Of a DNA stretch of 39,381 bases, positions 32,144 through 39,381 are shown one piece after another. The stretch's first letter is position 1. Each line of letters starts with the position of its first letter. The notes beneath the pieces were generated by a model that was not told where the DNA came from, searched no databases, and saw nothing but the letters and a program-made list of their open reading frames with translations. This stretch comes from Cyanobacteria bacterium DS2.3.42. GTDB lineage: Bacteria; Cyanobacteriota; Vampirovibrionia; Obscuribacterales; Obscuribacteraceae. A program made the translations under genes and the position numbers. The stretch lies in contig PNLN01000130.1 of the NCBI GenBank assembly GCA_013823055.1, positions 1 to 39,381 on the forward strand, given 5' to 3'.

Positions 32144-33697
32144 ATGAAAAACATGAATGAAACAACCGCTCCTGTGACCGTTCTCGCGAACGGCACCAAC
32201 AACGAACTCGAAACTGGCGCTAGCGCGCTCACTTTCGAACAACTTCTCGCCGCCTACGACGTTCCGCGTCCTGTCGCTTTCGGCTCGGTGGTGAAAGGCA
32301 CCATCCTGCCCTACGGCGACAACGGACACTTCTACGTCGGCATCGGACAAAAGTCCGACGCACTGCTCCCCAAGAAGGACGCCGGCGAACTGCAACCTGG
32401 TGACGAAGCCGAGTTCCTGGTCGTCTCCGACGGCGACAGTGACGAATGCGTCACGCTCTCGTTCACCCGTCTGCAACACGCTCGCGAAGTCGAATCCGCC
32501 TGGGCGTCCCTCAAGCAACTCGAAGCCTCCGGCGACGTCACCGACGTGGTCATCATCGGCGTCGAGAAGCGCAAGGACGACGATCGGATTTCCGGTCTCA
32601 AGGCTTCGTTCCGCGGACTCCTGAAGGGCTTCATCCCGCTCTCGCTCGTCCAGAGCAATCAGCCGGCCGGCGAACTCGTCGGATCGACTGTGAGTGTGAA
32701 GGTGCTGAAGGCTGAAGACAAGGGTCGCTTCAGCAACATCCTGTTCAGCAACAAAGGCGCCAGCGAAGCTCTCGTTGCCACCGCCATCTCCAGCCTCGAA
32801 GTCGGCACCATCGTCACCGGCACGGTCACCAAGATCATGCTCGAGAAGAAGGACGCCCGCAACGAAGCCGGTCCTCGCCGCGAAACCGGTGTCCTGGTGG
32901 AATTCCTGCCGGGCGTCTCGGGCTTCGTCCACAAGAGCAACATCAGCGACTCGCGCGGCGTCAAGCCCAGCGAGGTGCTGAAGGTCGGTCAGGTGGTCCA
33001 GGTGAAGATCGCCAACATCGACACCGAAAACCAGCGCGTGTCGCTGAGCTACAAGGATGTGGAAGGCAACCGTGAGGCGATCGCCTCGCAGCAGGCCGAC
33101 TCCATCCGCAATCAGCTCGGCTCGCTGGTCGTCGGCGAGAAGCTCACCGGTCGCGTCAAGCGCGTGCTCCTCGAGCGCGAGTCCAACCCGACTGCCGAGA
33201 AGCGCGAACTCGGTGCCATCGTCGTGCTGCCCAACGGCACGGAGGCTTTCCTGCACCGTAACGAGTGCTCGGACAGCCGCCTGGTGACCATCTCTCACCT
33301 GATGAAGGTGGGCGACGAGATCCAGGTCGAGGTGAAGTACATCGACATGGAAGCGGGACGCGTCCAGCTCAGCTACAAGAAAGTGGCCGAGAACAAGGAA
33401 CGCATCCAGTCGGTGGCGAAGGACCAGCAGAGCTCCTTCCGCTCCACCCTGAAGGTCGGCGATGCTCGCAAGGGCACCGTCGCCCGCACCGTCGCCTTCG
33501 GCGCCTTCATCCGCCTCGGTGGCGGCGTGGAAGCGTTGCTGCACATCAGCGACATCACCTCCGACCGCTCCCGCCAGGAGTCGGAACTCGCTTCGTACCG
33601 CGCCGGAAACGCCGTGGACGTCGTGATTTCGAAGGTTGAGGAAGACGGCAAGGGTCACACCAAGGTCTGGGTCACACTGGCACCGGAACAGGCCTAA
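32144..33697 (+). CDS. Ribosomal protein S1-like RNA-binding protein, multiple S1 domains
   Basis: A 517-residue protein with about five S1 (OB-fold) units: roughly 45-110, 130-205 (weak), 222-304, 332-413 and 440-513. The last three each end in the typical RVSLSYK or VWVTL strand and contain GFVHKSNIS, AFLHRNECS or ALLHISDIT. S1 proteins bring mRNA to the 30S subunit. Domains 3 and 4 each carry a charged insertion after the first strand (LEKKDARNEAGPRRE; LERESNPTAEKRE), which is unusual. ATG 32144 follows AAGGAGA (32134-32140); the frame above it is not used. Codons are almost all C- or G-ending, as in very highly expressed genes. A terminator follows at 33746. Confidence 0.88.
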   Translation: MKNMNETTAPVTVLANGTNNELETGASALTFEQLLAAYDVPRPVAFGSVVKGTILPYGDNGHFYVGIGQKSDALLPKKDAGELQPGDEAEFLVVSDGDSDECVTLSFTRLQHAREVESAWASLKQLEASGDVTDVVIIGVEKRKDDDRISGLKASFRGLLKGFIPLSLVQSNQPAGELVGSTVSVKVLKAEDKGRFSNILFSNKGASEALVATAISSLEVGTIVTGTVTKIMLEKKDARNEAGPRRETGVLVEFLPGVSGFVHKSNISDSRGVKPSEVLKVGQVVQVKIANIDTENQRVSLSYKDVEGNREAIASQQADSIRNQLGSLVVGEKLTGRVKRVLLERESNPTAEKRELGAIVVLPNGTEAFLHRNECSDSRLVTISHLMKVGDEIQVEVKYIDMEAGRVQLSYKKVAENKERIQSVAKDQQSSFRSTLKVGDARKGTVARTVAFGAFIRLGGGVEALLHISDITSDRSRQESELASYRAGNAVDVVISKVEEDGKGHTKVWVTLAPEQA

Positions 33698-33745
33698 CCG
33701 CCTAGGGACTCTCCTCTGCTGCTGAGAAGCTGCAGGGCTGAGTTC

Positions 33746-33790
33746 CGGGAGGGGGATTGGAGGCGAAAGCCTCCTTTCCTTCTCCTTTTG
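33746..33790 (+). terminator. Terminator of the S1-like gene
   Basis: GGAGGC (33759-33764), GAAA tetraloop, GCCTCC (33769-33774), extended by GGAG...CTCC pairing, then TTTCCTTCTCCTTTT. CTATCTTGTTT follows at 33803. Confidence 0.85.
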
Positions 33791-33855
33791 GCGCTGTTAT
33801 TACTATCTTGTTTAGTAAAACAATAACCACCCCCTATGAAAAGCCACCTCGGCAG

Positions 33856-34055
33856 GTTGAGGGATTTTCTCGAGAAAATCCCTCAACTCAAGAAACCGCT
33901 ATAACCCGAAACATAGGCTGGGAAAAGCGTCTCCCCCTTTCCACCACTTGCGCAATCCTACAGAGTTAATGGCGAGACAGGAATGCGCCAATAGTACGGC
34001 TTTTCCATACAAATCGGGGTTGTTCTCTGAGGGATTTTCTAAAGAAAATCCCTCA
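33856..34055. repeat. Palindrome / nested stem / palindrome composite element
   Basis: The 33698-34419 spacer has no convincing gene. A 32-bp perfect palindrome (33856-33887, left half GTTGAGGGATTTTCTC) and a second with 13-bp arms TGAGGGATTTTCT and AGAAAATCCCTCA (34028-34055) are identical over 28 bases except for the middle two (CG against AA). Between them GGAAAAGC (33921-33928) pairs with GCTTTTCC (33999-34006), and inside that TGCGCAATCCT pairs with AGGAATGCGC. The whole is a 200-base imperfect inverted repeat with the same plan as 5054-5212 but different sequence. Beyond it, 34056-34310 shows nothing clear. Confidence 0.72.
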
Positions 34056-34310
34056 ACCTGAAAGGAACCAGAATTATGCCGCCTCGCCTTCCCTAATAAA
34101 GCTGCGCCACCCTGACAACCTGTTTCGTTACACCAGCCTGCTTGAAAGTGCTGCACCTGTCATCTTATGTTTCTAGATCCTATTCTCTTTTCTTGATTCA
34201 GGAATCAAATCTTTTCAGCCTCTATTACTGCTCGCTCAAAACACTTTCACGCCCGTTTCTTTAGCGCTCCTCATGCGCGCGGTGTGCACTTGTTGTTCGG
34301 CGAAGAGGCA

Positions 34311-34396
34311 TCAGACGGCTCACTCACTCGGTTTCAAACACTCACCCGGTTTCAACACTGACTCGGTTTTTGCAAACAACCGAATGAACCGTCTGA
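34311..34396 (+). repeat. Triple 17-18-base tandem repeat inside an 8-bp inverted repeat
   Basis: Three tandem units start at 34321, 34339 and 34356 (CACTCACTCGGTTTCAAA, CACTCACCCGGTTTCAA, CACTGACTCGGTTTTTG). They are enclosed by TCAGACGG (34311-34318) and CCGTCTGA (34389-34396). The block ends 23 bases before nadD and could be part of its leader; no promoter was clear. Confidence 0.6.
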
Positions 34397-34419
34397 GCCA
34401 ATAACTACGGATACACGCC

Positions 34420-35166
34420 ATGAAAACCATGACCGAAATTGGAGTTATGGGCGGCACCTTCAACCCGATGCACATTCGAGAGTTGGCGGTTGCTCAATTT
34501 GCCCAAGAACAGCATGGTCTCGCCAAGGTGATTTTCGTTCCTAACGGCACGCCTCCGCACAAGAAGACGGACGTTCTCGACCGCGAAAGCAGGTTTGAGA
34601 TGGTCCAAGCGGGCGTCAAGGACAATCCCCTTTTCGAGGCTTCTCGTATCGAAATCGACCGCCCGGGCATCACCTGGACGATCGACACCCTCAAGCAGCT
34701 GAAGAAAAAGCTCGGCAAAAACGTCCGGCTCAACTTCATCTGCGGCGAGGACGTCATCGACAATCTGGTTCGCTATGACCGGCGCGCTGAGTTTCTCGGA
34801 TTGGTGAGATTGCTCATCTCTCCACGTTCCAGCGAAGACGCTCAGAAAGCGCTTGTTACATGGCGTGAGACTCTGCCTGAAGCACAAATCGAGCTGATTG
34901 ATTGCCCGCCCAGCGGCATCAGCAGCACGCTCGTGCGCAAGTGGATTCGCGCCGGCAAATCGATTCGCTATGTCGTGCCTGCGGCGGTGCTGGAAATCAT
35001 CGAGCGCAAAGGGCACTACAAAGAGGTGATTTCAGCTGAAAAGTCGGATGCCATCTCTGCTGCCGGCATCCCCGTTGTGGTCACTTCTTTCAAGGTCGGT
35101 CCTCGCAGGCGGACTGCCACCGAAAACAAGAACACCACACTCGGCAAGAAAGACAGCGCTGCGTGA
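34420..35166 (+). CDS. nadD: Nicotinate-nucleotide adenylyltransferase-like protein
   Basis: A 248-residue NadD-type protein, which would convert nicotinate mononucleotide and ATP to deamido-NAD. GVMGGTFNPMH (8-18) starts the Rossmann-like fold, FVPNGTPPHKK holds the substrate loop, FICGEDVIDNL follows, and SGISSTLVRKWIRAGKSIRYVVP carries the ISSTxxR motif. The catalytic HxGH reads H-I-R-E, so the Gly and second His that contact ATP phosphates are missing. A basic, low-complexity tail (about 215-248) extends beyond the usual 190-210 residues. The start is ATG 34420, with ATG 34429 also possible. Activity is uncertain because of the motif change. Confidence 0.85.
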   Translation: MKTMTEIGVMGGTFNPMHIRELAVAQFAQEQHGLAKVIFVPNGTPPHKKTDVLDRESRFEMVQAGVKDNPLFEASRIEIDRPGITWTIDTLKQLKKKLGKNVRLNFICGEDVIDNLVRYDRRAEFLGLVRLLISPRSSEDAQKALVTWRETLPEAQIELIDCPPSGISSTLVRKWIRAGKSIRYVVPAAVLEIIERKGHYKEVISAEKSDAISAAGIPVVVTSFKVGPRRRTATENKNTTLGKKDSAA

Positions 35167-35369
35167 CCCAGGTCGCGACACCTACACTGGAGACCTGTCT
35201 GTGAAACGGCTTAAACAGCCATTCACCGGCGGGTCCTCCTTTTTTGCCCGCTCATACTATTCAATTTAATAGAACATCGAAACACGCAAAAACCACCAAA
35301 TAACAATCACACACTGCCATCACTGGCGGTGGCAGGGCAGCGGCAACTCGGAGACGAAGCGCGGCGGTT

Positions 35370-36353
35370 TCAATCGTCACTGTTAGCTATTTCGTCTACC
35401 AATTTCTTGATGCCGACAATAGATGTTTCATCGTTGTCTATTGCCTCTACCTCACGCAAACATTTATAGGCTTCTTCAAAGTTTCCATCTAACGCTTCTG
35501 CCCTGGACATGTGCAGCCAGGCGTTGACGTAGTGCGGATTGATGTCTATTGCCTTGCGCAAAATCTTCTTCGCTTTCACAACATCGCCCAGTTGAATGAA
35601 CAAGCAGCCCAGATTACCGTAGGGCCACTCAAAATCAGGGTATTCGGCGATCAACGCTTCAAATGTCTCTTTCGCGCCGTCTTCGTCCCCGCTGCAAAAC
35701 TGATTGAACCCGTGAATATTCGTCTGCTCTGCCACCAGAGGCACTGGATGGCGAGGTATTTTTGTTCGCAAATACGAGGCCGCAAGATTACCCGACTCAC
35801 CATCTGGGTCTAGTTCAATTGCAAAAGCTAGTGCGTCTCTGGCTTGTTCTGTCCAACCGATTTCTTTGTACTTGAGGCCGAGCTCGTAATACTCGGCTGC
35901 GCTCAGCCCCTCAGGAACGTCCAGAGGCGGCGGATCGGAATTCTTCAATTCCGTCATCGAGTCCAGCAGTTTGTTCAAATACTGATCGACTTCACTTTCC
36001 GGAACCCCCAAAACAATCAATTGCTTGCGTATTTCGGCTTCTGCATCTCCATCTGGCTCTGCACCTGACTCAGATTTGAAACCTGAGCCGTCTTCATCGT
36101 CGGTCGCAGCTTTTCGCCAAAGTTTGAGCAGGTTGAGACTGAATTTTAGGCTTTCAGTCATCGCCCCATCGTTTTCGGCATTGGTGTTTTTCTCAGGATC
36201 TTCAGTTGATGCCAACGCGCGCCGCATTTCGCTTGATTTGGTCAGAGCCTCGACAGCCTGCTTCTGGCACCCCATCAGCATATAAAGCGCGCCAAGCCGC
36301 TTATAGCCCTTCGACGTCAATCCTTCTGGCACTTCTTTAGGCGGCAGCGGCAT
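35370..36353 (-). CDS. TPR-repeat protein
   Basis: A 327-residue soluble protein with two groups of tetratricopeptide-like helices. One TPR is near the N-terminus (YKRLGALYMLMGCQKQAVEALTKSSEM). Others run from about 165 to 310 (YYELGLKYKEIGWTEQARDALAFAIELDPDG; WPYGNLGCLFIQLGDVVKAKKILRKAIDINPHYVNAWLHMSRAEALDGNFEEAYKCLREVEAID). An acidic linker lies between (about 60-150). TPRs hold protein partners; the partner is unknown. There is no signal peptide. It is on the minus strand, alone, and transcribed toward nadD. Confidence 0.82.
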   Translation of the reverse strand: MPLPPKEVPEGLTSKGYKRLGALYMLMGCQKQAVEALTKSSEMRRALASTEDPEKNTNAENDGAMTESLKFSLNLLKLWRKAATDDEDGSGFKSESGAEPDGDAEAEIRKQLIVLGVPESEVDQYLNKLLDSMTELKNSDPPPLDVPEGLSAAEYYELGLKYKEIGWTEQARDALAFAIELDPDGESGNLAASYLRTKIPRHPVPLVAEQTNIHGFNQFCSGDEDGAKETFEALIAEYPDFEWPYGNLGCLFIQLGDVVKAKKILRKAIDINPHYVNAWLHMSRAEALDGNFEEAYKCLREVEAIDNDETSIVGIKKLVDEIANSDD

Positions 36354-36538
36354 GATTTTTACTCAGCAGAGATTCCAAACAACAAAAGCCGGAAAGGCCT
36401 TGAAAGGCGAAAGATTAAGTGGCCGATCCACACGCCCTGATCACATTTACCCAGATGCAACAATCTATAAATGCGGAATTAATCACATGCTCAAAAGAAA
36501 AAAAGAAATTTCAGCGCCCCTGAAACCAGCAAGGCTGC

Positions 36539-36567
36539 ACAAAAAAAACAGCACCACCAACGGTGCC
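36539..36567 (-). terminator. Rho-independent terminator, minus strand
   Basis: Read on the minus strand, GCACC (36566-36562) and GGTGC (36555-36551) close a 6-base loop, and TGTTTTTTTT follows. It lies 25 bases beyond the stop of the gene at 36592. Confidence 0.75.
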
Positions 36568-36591
36568 ATCGAATTTGCCTAAAGCCGGCTC

Positions 36592-37002
36592 CTAGAAAAT
36601 TGTCATTTCAAAGCCGTAGGCCAGGGCAACGTTGTATTCTTCCTCAGAAAAACCATCGCAATCCTTCGCCAGTTCGTCAACAAAAACCCGCTCTTTGTCC
36701 GGTAATTCGAAGGTCGCGCCAGGGGGATTTTCCGTAGTCCATTGAAACACCAGCTTGCAAGCCCGGTCAAACAGTGCCTCCACGCGCGAATAAGCAGAGA
36801 CATATTGAGAATCGGAATAGCCGGGAATCTTTTCCTTCAGCTTAGGCAAGAGATTCTTGTCCAGACGGCTCTTTGCGCTAAAGAGCTCAACAGCCTCCTC
36901 AAGGAGGATCTTTTCGTCTGCGTCAGTTTTTTTCATTACAAGATCGCTGCTCCGTCCAGGCAGAAAATCGAGGGCGTGGAACGCCTCATATCTGACAATC
37001 AT
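36592..37002 (-). CDS. Hypothetical protein, small helical
   Basis: A 136-residue soluble protein, charged and mostly helical (DEKILLEEAVELFSAKSRLDKNLLPKLKEKIPGYSDSQYVSAYSRVEALFDRAC), with no recognised family. GGGGA lies 3 bases before ATG 37002, a short gap. ATG 36936 (MKKTDADEK) is an equally good start, giving 114 residues. A terminator at 36539 closes it, which supports its being a real transcription unit. Its codons are like those of the neighbouring TPR gene, not the biased DUF4139 gene. Confidence 0.6.
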   Translation of the reverse strand: MIVRYEAFHALDFLPGRSSDLVMKKTDADEKILLEEAVELFSAKSRLDKNLLPKLKEKIPGYSDSQYVSAYSRVEALFDRACKLVFQWTTENPPGATFELPDKERVFVDELAKDCDGFSEEEYNVALAYGFEMTIF

Positions 37003-37218
37003 TTTCCCCGAGAAGGAGACGATTTATCCCCTTTCCAGCTCGATGCAAACAAACTATCACAGACAAGCCAAACGCGCCTCCTTATTGTTTGAAAAACTCG
37101 TAGTAAAGAGCAGAGCAATAGAACACGGCTGGATGCAAGGTTGAATCCGTTACTAATGTTTGTCCATGTTTTCAGGCTTTACTATCTCGCATAGCAGGCG
37201 CTTCAAAAAAACAAGATA

Positions 37219-37249
37219 GGAGAGGAGGAGAAAATTTCTCCCCCTCTCC
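37219..37249 (-). terminator. Terminator of the DUF4139 gene, in a 331-base spacer
   Basis: A 15-bp stem with one mismatch, arms at 37249-37235 and 37233-37219 (minus strand GGAGAGGGGGAGAAA first), is followed on the minus strand by TATCTTGTTTTTTTG. The rest of the 37003-37333 spacer shows no gene; short plus frames there look random. Confidence 0.8.
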
Positions 37250-37333
37250 CTCTTGAACACAATCATCAAAGCGACAGCCGATGCGGACCGGCTGTCAGTT
37301 TAATTCAGTGTCGGTCAACCAGCTGCCGAGAGC

Positions 37334-38980
37334 TTAGTTGATCTTCCAGCGGATGCCGTAGCCGACGGTGACGGACTTGCCGGCAGGCACGTCGACCGTG
37401 AAGACACCGCTGTTCTCGCTGTCGGCGACCAGCTCGTGGGTCTTGTCGAGCCACGAGAAGCCGTGCGGGAGCGTCTCCTGGACCTGGACCTGAACGTCGC
37501 GGTCCTTGAAGTTGTAGACGGTGATCTCGCGCTGTTCCTGACGGAAGCGCGGCTTCGGCTCCTTCTTGGCCTTCTTGCCGGCGCCTTCGGCGACTTCCTG
37601 ACGGCGACGCGCATGCTCGCCGGGAGTGCCTACGCCGGGACCACCCTGGACGGCCGGGCGCATGCCGAAGCTCGGCGCGCGAACGCCGCCTTCGAAACCG
37701 CCGCCTTCGACCATGACTTCGTGAGTCTCGTCAAGACCGCCTTCCGGGGTCACGGGCGTCTCGGGCTCCTTCTCCTCGGGGTCCTGGTGGAAGGACACGA
37801 GGCGGCGGGAAGCCTTGACGTCGGACGACGGGGTGGAAAGCTCGAGCTTGAACGCCTCGCCCTTGGCGACGGCGCCGATGTAGAGCTGCGGGTCGGTCTT
37901 CTGGTACTTGCCAGTGGAATCCGGCTGGAAGACCGCGACTTCACCGCCGGGCAGCGCCGAACCGAGGTTGCTCTCGGCGTCGTTGCGCAGGCGCAGGCGG
38001 ACGAAGACCGGCAGCTTCTGGTCGTCTTCCTTGGCGGCGCGCAGCTGGTAGCCGTATGCGGCCGGGACGTAGAGCTCCGCCTTGACCGGAACGTCGCGAG
38101 CGACGACCAGGTAAGGGCGTTTCGTTTCGCCGTTCTTGATGGACAGCTTGTCGGGCAGGATGTAGATCTTCTGCTCGCCGACGGAGCCGACTTCGGCGTT
38201 GTCCGAGTAGGCCTCGGCGCTGAACGAAGCAGCCATCGGGGCAGCCGACGCCATCTCGAGTCCGGCTGACCGGGCACCGCGACCGCGACCACCACTGCGC
38301 GACGTGTTGTGCGCGGCCAGAAGCTTCATCACGGCGTCGTCGTAGTTGGCGCCAGTGTTGTTGGTGAGCTTGACGCGGCAGCGCAGCTTGGTGACGAGTC
38401 CAGTCTTGTCGTCATAGAACACCGCATAGCGCGGAGCCCAGGACAGACCGCCGGTCTCGTACATGGAGTTGAGCAGGTAAACGCCGGACTTGGCGGTCGT
38501 GGGCTCGAGGGACAGGGCCGGAGTGGCGCTCAGTCCATCGGGGATCGATTCGAGCTCGAACTTGGGCGGCGTCGGCAACACCTGGATGCCGTTGGCGTCT
38601 TCGATGACGAGCTGATTGCCGAGCACGAAACGAAGCGTGCCGGTGGTGCGAATCAGGCCCTGAGCAGTCTGCTCGAGAAGCGTGATCTTGTGGCCAACCG
38701 CCTTGGCGAGCAGCGCCTGGGACGAGAGGTTGGCGGGCTGGAAGCTGTCGGGACCGAGCTTGAAAGCGCCGGGACCGGAGACATCCGAGACCTCGAAGGA
38801 GTCTTCGACGAAACTGGCCGGCAGACCTTCCAACTGGATGGTCACTTTGCCTTCGGGGAGGTCGACGCTGCGCGTCTCATGGACAACGGCATCGCCGCCC
38901 TGATAGATGGTCAGTTCGACGGAAGTGGGCTTCTCGGAGCGGACGACCTGTCCGTCGTTCTGCGAAGTTTGCTTGCTCAT
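37334..38980 (-). CDS. DUF4139-type domain protein
   Basis: A 548-residue protein without a signal peptide. The region from about 160 to the end matches the DUF4139 style: LSWAPRYAVFYDDKTG, CRVKLTNNTGANYDDAVMKLLAAH, and near the end QREITVYNFKDRDVQVQVQETLPHGFSWL. It is interrupted by two low-complexity Gly/Arg/Ala segments (SRSGGRGRGARS; a Gly/Pro-rich stretch before KKAKKEPKPRFR). No biochemical role is known to me. ATG 38980 follows AAGGAAAAG; the frame goes on to 39184 without support. Codons are nearly all C- or G-ending, like the S1-like gene, which suggests very high expression. It ends with a terminator at 37219. Confidence 0.78.
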   Translation of the reverse strand: MSKQTSQNDGQVVRSEKPTSVELTIYQGGDAVVHETRSVDLPEGKVTIQLEGLPASFVEDSFEVSDVSGPGAFKLGPDSFQPANLSSQALLAKAVGHKITLLEQTAQGLIRTTGTLRFVLGNQLVIEDANGIQVLPTPPKFELESIPDGLSATPALSLEPTTAKSGVYLLNSMYETGGLSWAPRYAVFYDDKTGLVTKLRCRVKLTNNTGANYDDAVMKLLAAHNTSRSGGRGRGARSAGLEMASAAPMAASFSAEAYSDNAEVGSVGEQKIYILPDKLSIKNGETKRPYLVVARDVPVKAELYVPAAYGYQLRAAKEDDQKLPVFVRLRLRNDAESNLGSALPGGEVAVFQPDSTGKYQKTDPQLYIGAVAKGEAFKLELSTPSSDVKASRRLVSFHQDPEEKEPETPVTPEGGLDETHEVMVEGGGFEGGVRAPSFGMRPAVQGGPGVGTPGEHARRRQEVAEGAGKKAKKEPKPRFRQEQREITVYNFKDRDVQVQVQETLPHGFSWLDKTHELVADSENSGVFTVDVPAGKSVTVGYGIRWKIN

Positions 38981-39381
38981 GTGTTTGTACTTTTCCTTGC
39001 TTGCGAGTGGACGTCTCCACTCTGCTGGGATTTGTCGGTTCAGCTTGCGGTTACGCAGGCTAGTGGTGACTTGCAACAGCTGCAAGCCATGACGATCAAC
39101 GCGAGGAAAACCTGAAACACCCGCCTCGTAACACCTCCGCCGAACTCGTGTTCCAAACTGACATCGCACAACGCCTGCCACCACGTAGGTGGGTCCGTTG
39201 AGTGTCGAGTTGAACAGGCGATGGGAAAGGTGTCGGGTGTTTCAGGCAGAAGAGATGGGAAAAAACGAGGTACGTCAACATAACAATCCATCTAGTCAAG
39301 TTGCCATGCTGGTCTTATCAACCATTTACAAAATGAAGCGCCAATCGCCCCGAAAACAAATCAGCACGGCGACTTGTTTTC
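38981..39381. other. Upstream region of the DUF4139 gene, no gene seen
   Basis: The 401 bases to the right edge hold only short frames on both strands without coding character. The promoter of the minus-strand gene at 38980 must lie here. TTGACT occurs on the minus strand near 39300, but I could not find a matching -10 box at the normal distance. Confidence 0.4.

Noticed and set aside
32120-33658. 512-codon open frame antisense to the S1-like gene
   Set aside because: It mirrors strongly biased codons (GAC, GTC, CTC), which leave few stops on the other strand. Its product is low-complexity Asp/Ala/Val/His-rich and matches no fold, while the plus strand has clear S1 motifs.
33757-34156. Small frames on both strands (70 and 85 codons) after the S1-like gene
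   Set aside because: They run through the terminator and the palindromes, have no ribosome site and give random-looking products.
37436-39115. Two long plus-strand frames (277 and 268 codons) opposite the DUF4139-type gene
   Set aside because: They are shadows of the biased codons on the minus strand; the minus-strand product has recognisable domain segments and an AAGGA ribosome site.

Overview
The window looks like chromosome from a large-genome, free-living, Gram-negative-type bacterium of middling G+C. It carries housekeeping genes (trmD, nadD, a ribosomal-protein-S1-like gene, an HU gene, type A RNase P RNA) among signalling and envelope genes: eukaryote-like Ser/Thr kinases with zinc ribbons and leucine-rich repeats, PQQ-type propellers, TPR proteins and several glycosyltransferases. 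The mix would fit a non-photosynthetic relative of the cyanobacteria (Vampirovibrionia/Obscuribacterales type), but I infer this from gene style only and no marker in the window proves it. I see no phage, CRISPR array, intact insertion sequence or tRNA.

Layout. 1-4978: the end of a membrane protein, an M23 peptidase, a secreted beta-propeller (minus), an HU protein with a histone-H1-like tail, a small unknown gene (minus) and a six-cysteine-domain membrane protein. 5378-8317: a short-chain dehydrogenase facing an orphan PAS/HAMP histidine kinase. 8949-15965: a seven-gene, plus-strand, visibly G+C-richer block (MgtC-like membrane protein, Nuc-type phospholipase D, small basic protein, diacylglycerol-kinase-like enzyme, two paralogous acyltransferases, a small membrane protein, a family 2 glycosidase) with a recurring CGGAGAAA leader. 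16149-21633: trmD and two tandem paralogous kinase-LRR receptors. 21630-28464: a GT87-like mannosyltransferase (minus), then a tightly packed plus-strand operon of epimerase, GT2, a CofD/YvcK-like to GT2 fusion, HAD phosphatase and nucleotidyltransferase. 28687-31072: an HTH plus coiled-coil protein and a MocR-like regulator that has lost its PLP lysine. 31101-31487: rnpB (minus), followed by a CTAG-rich spacer with candidate RNA structure, then the S1-like gene. 34420-38980: nadD with an altered HxGH motif, then TPR, unknown and DUF4139-type genes on the minus strand.

The operon at 23241-28464 is the most coherent possible new system. Its enzymes could make a nucleotide-activated sugar or phospho-sugar (HAD, nucleotidyltransferase, epimerase) and transfer it (GT2 and the fusion). 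A domain related to CofD, the enzyme that builds a phosphodiester in F420 synthesis, is joined to a glycosyltransferase-like domain.

Non-coding structure is rich. There are four copies of a REP-like palindrome (1097, 1143, 8856, 23119). There are two spacers (5054-5212 and 33856-34055) with the same architecture in unrelated sequence: two near-identical palindromes flanking a central stem-loop. The S1 upstream region has 11 CTAG tetramers in 371 bases.
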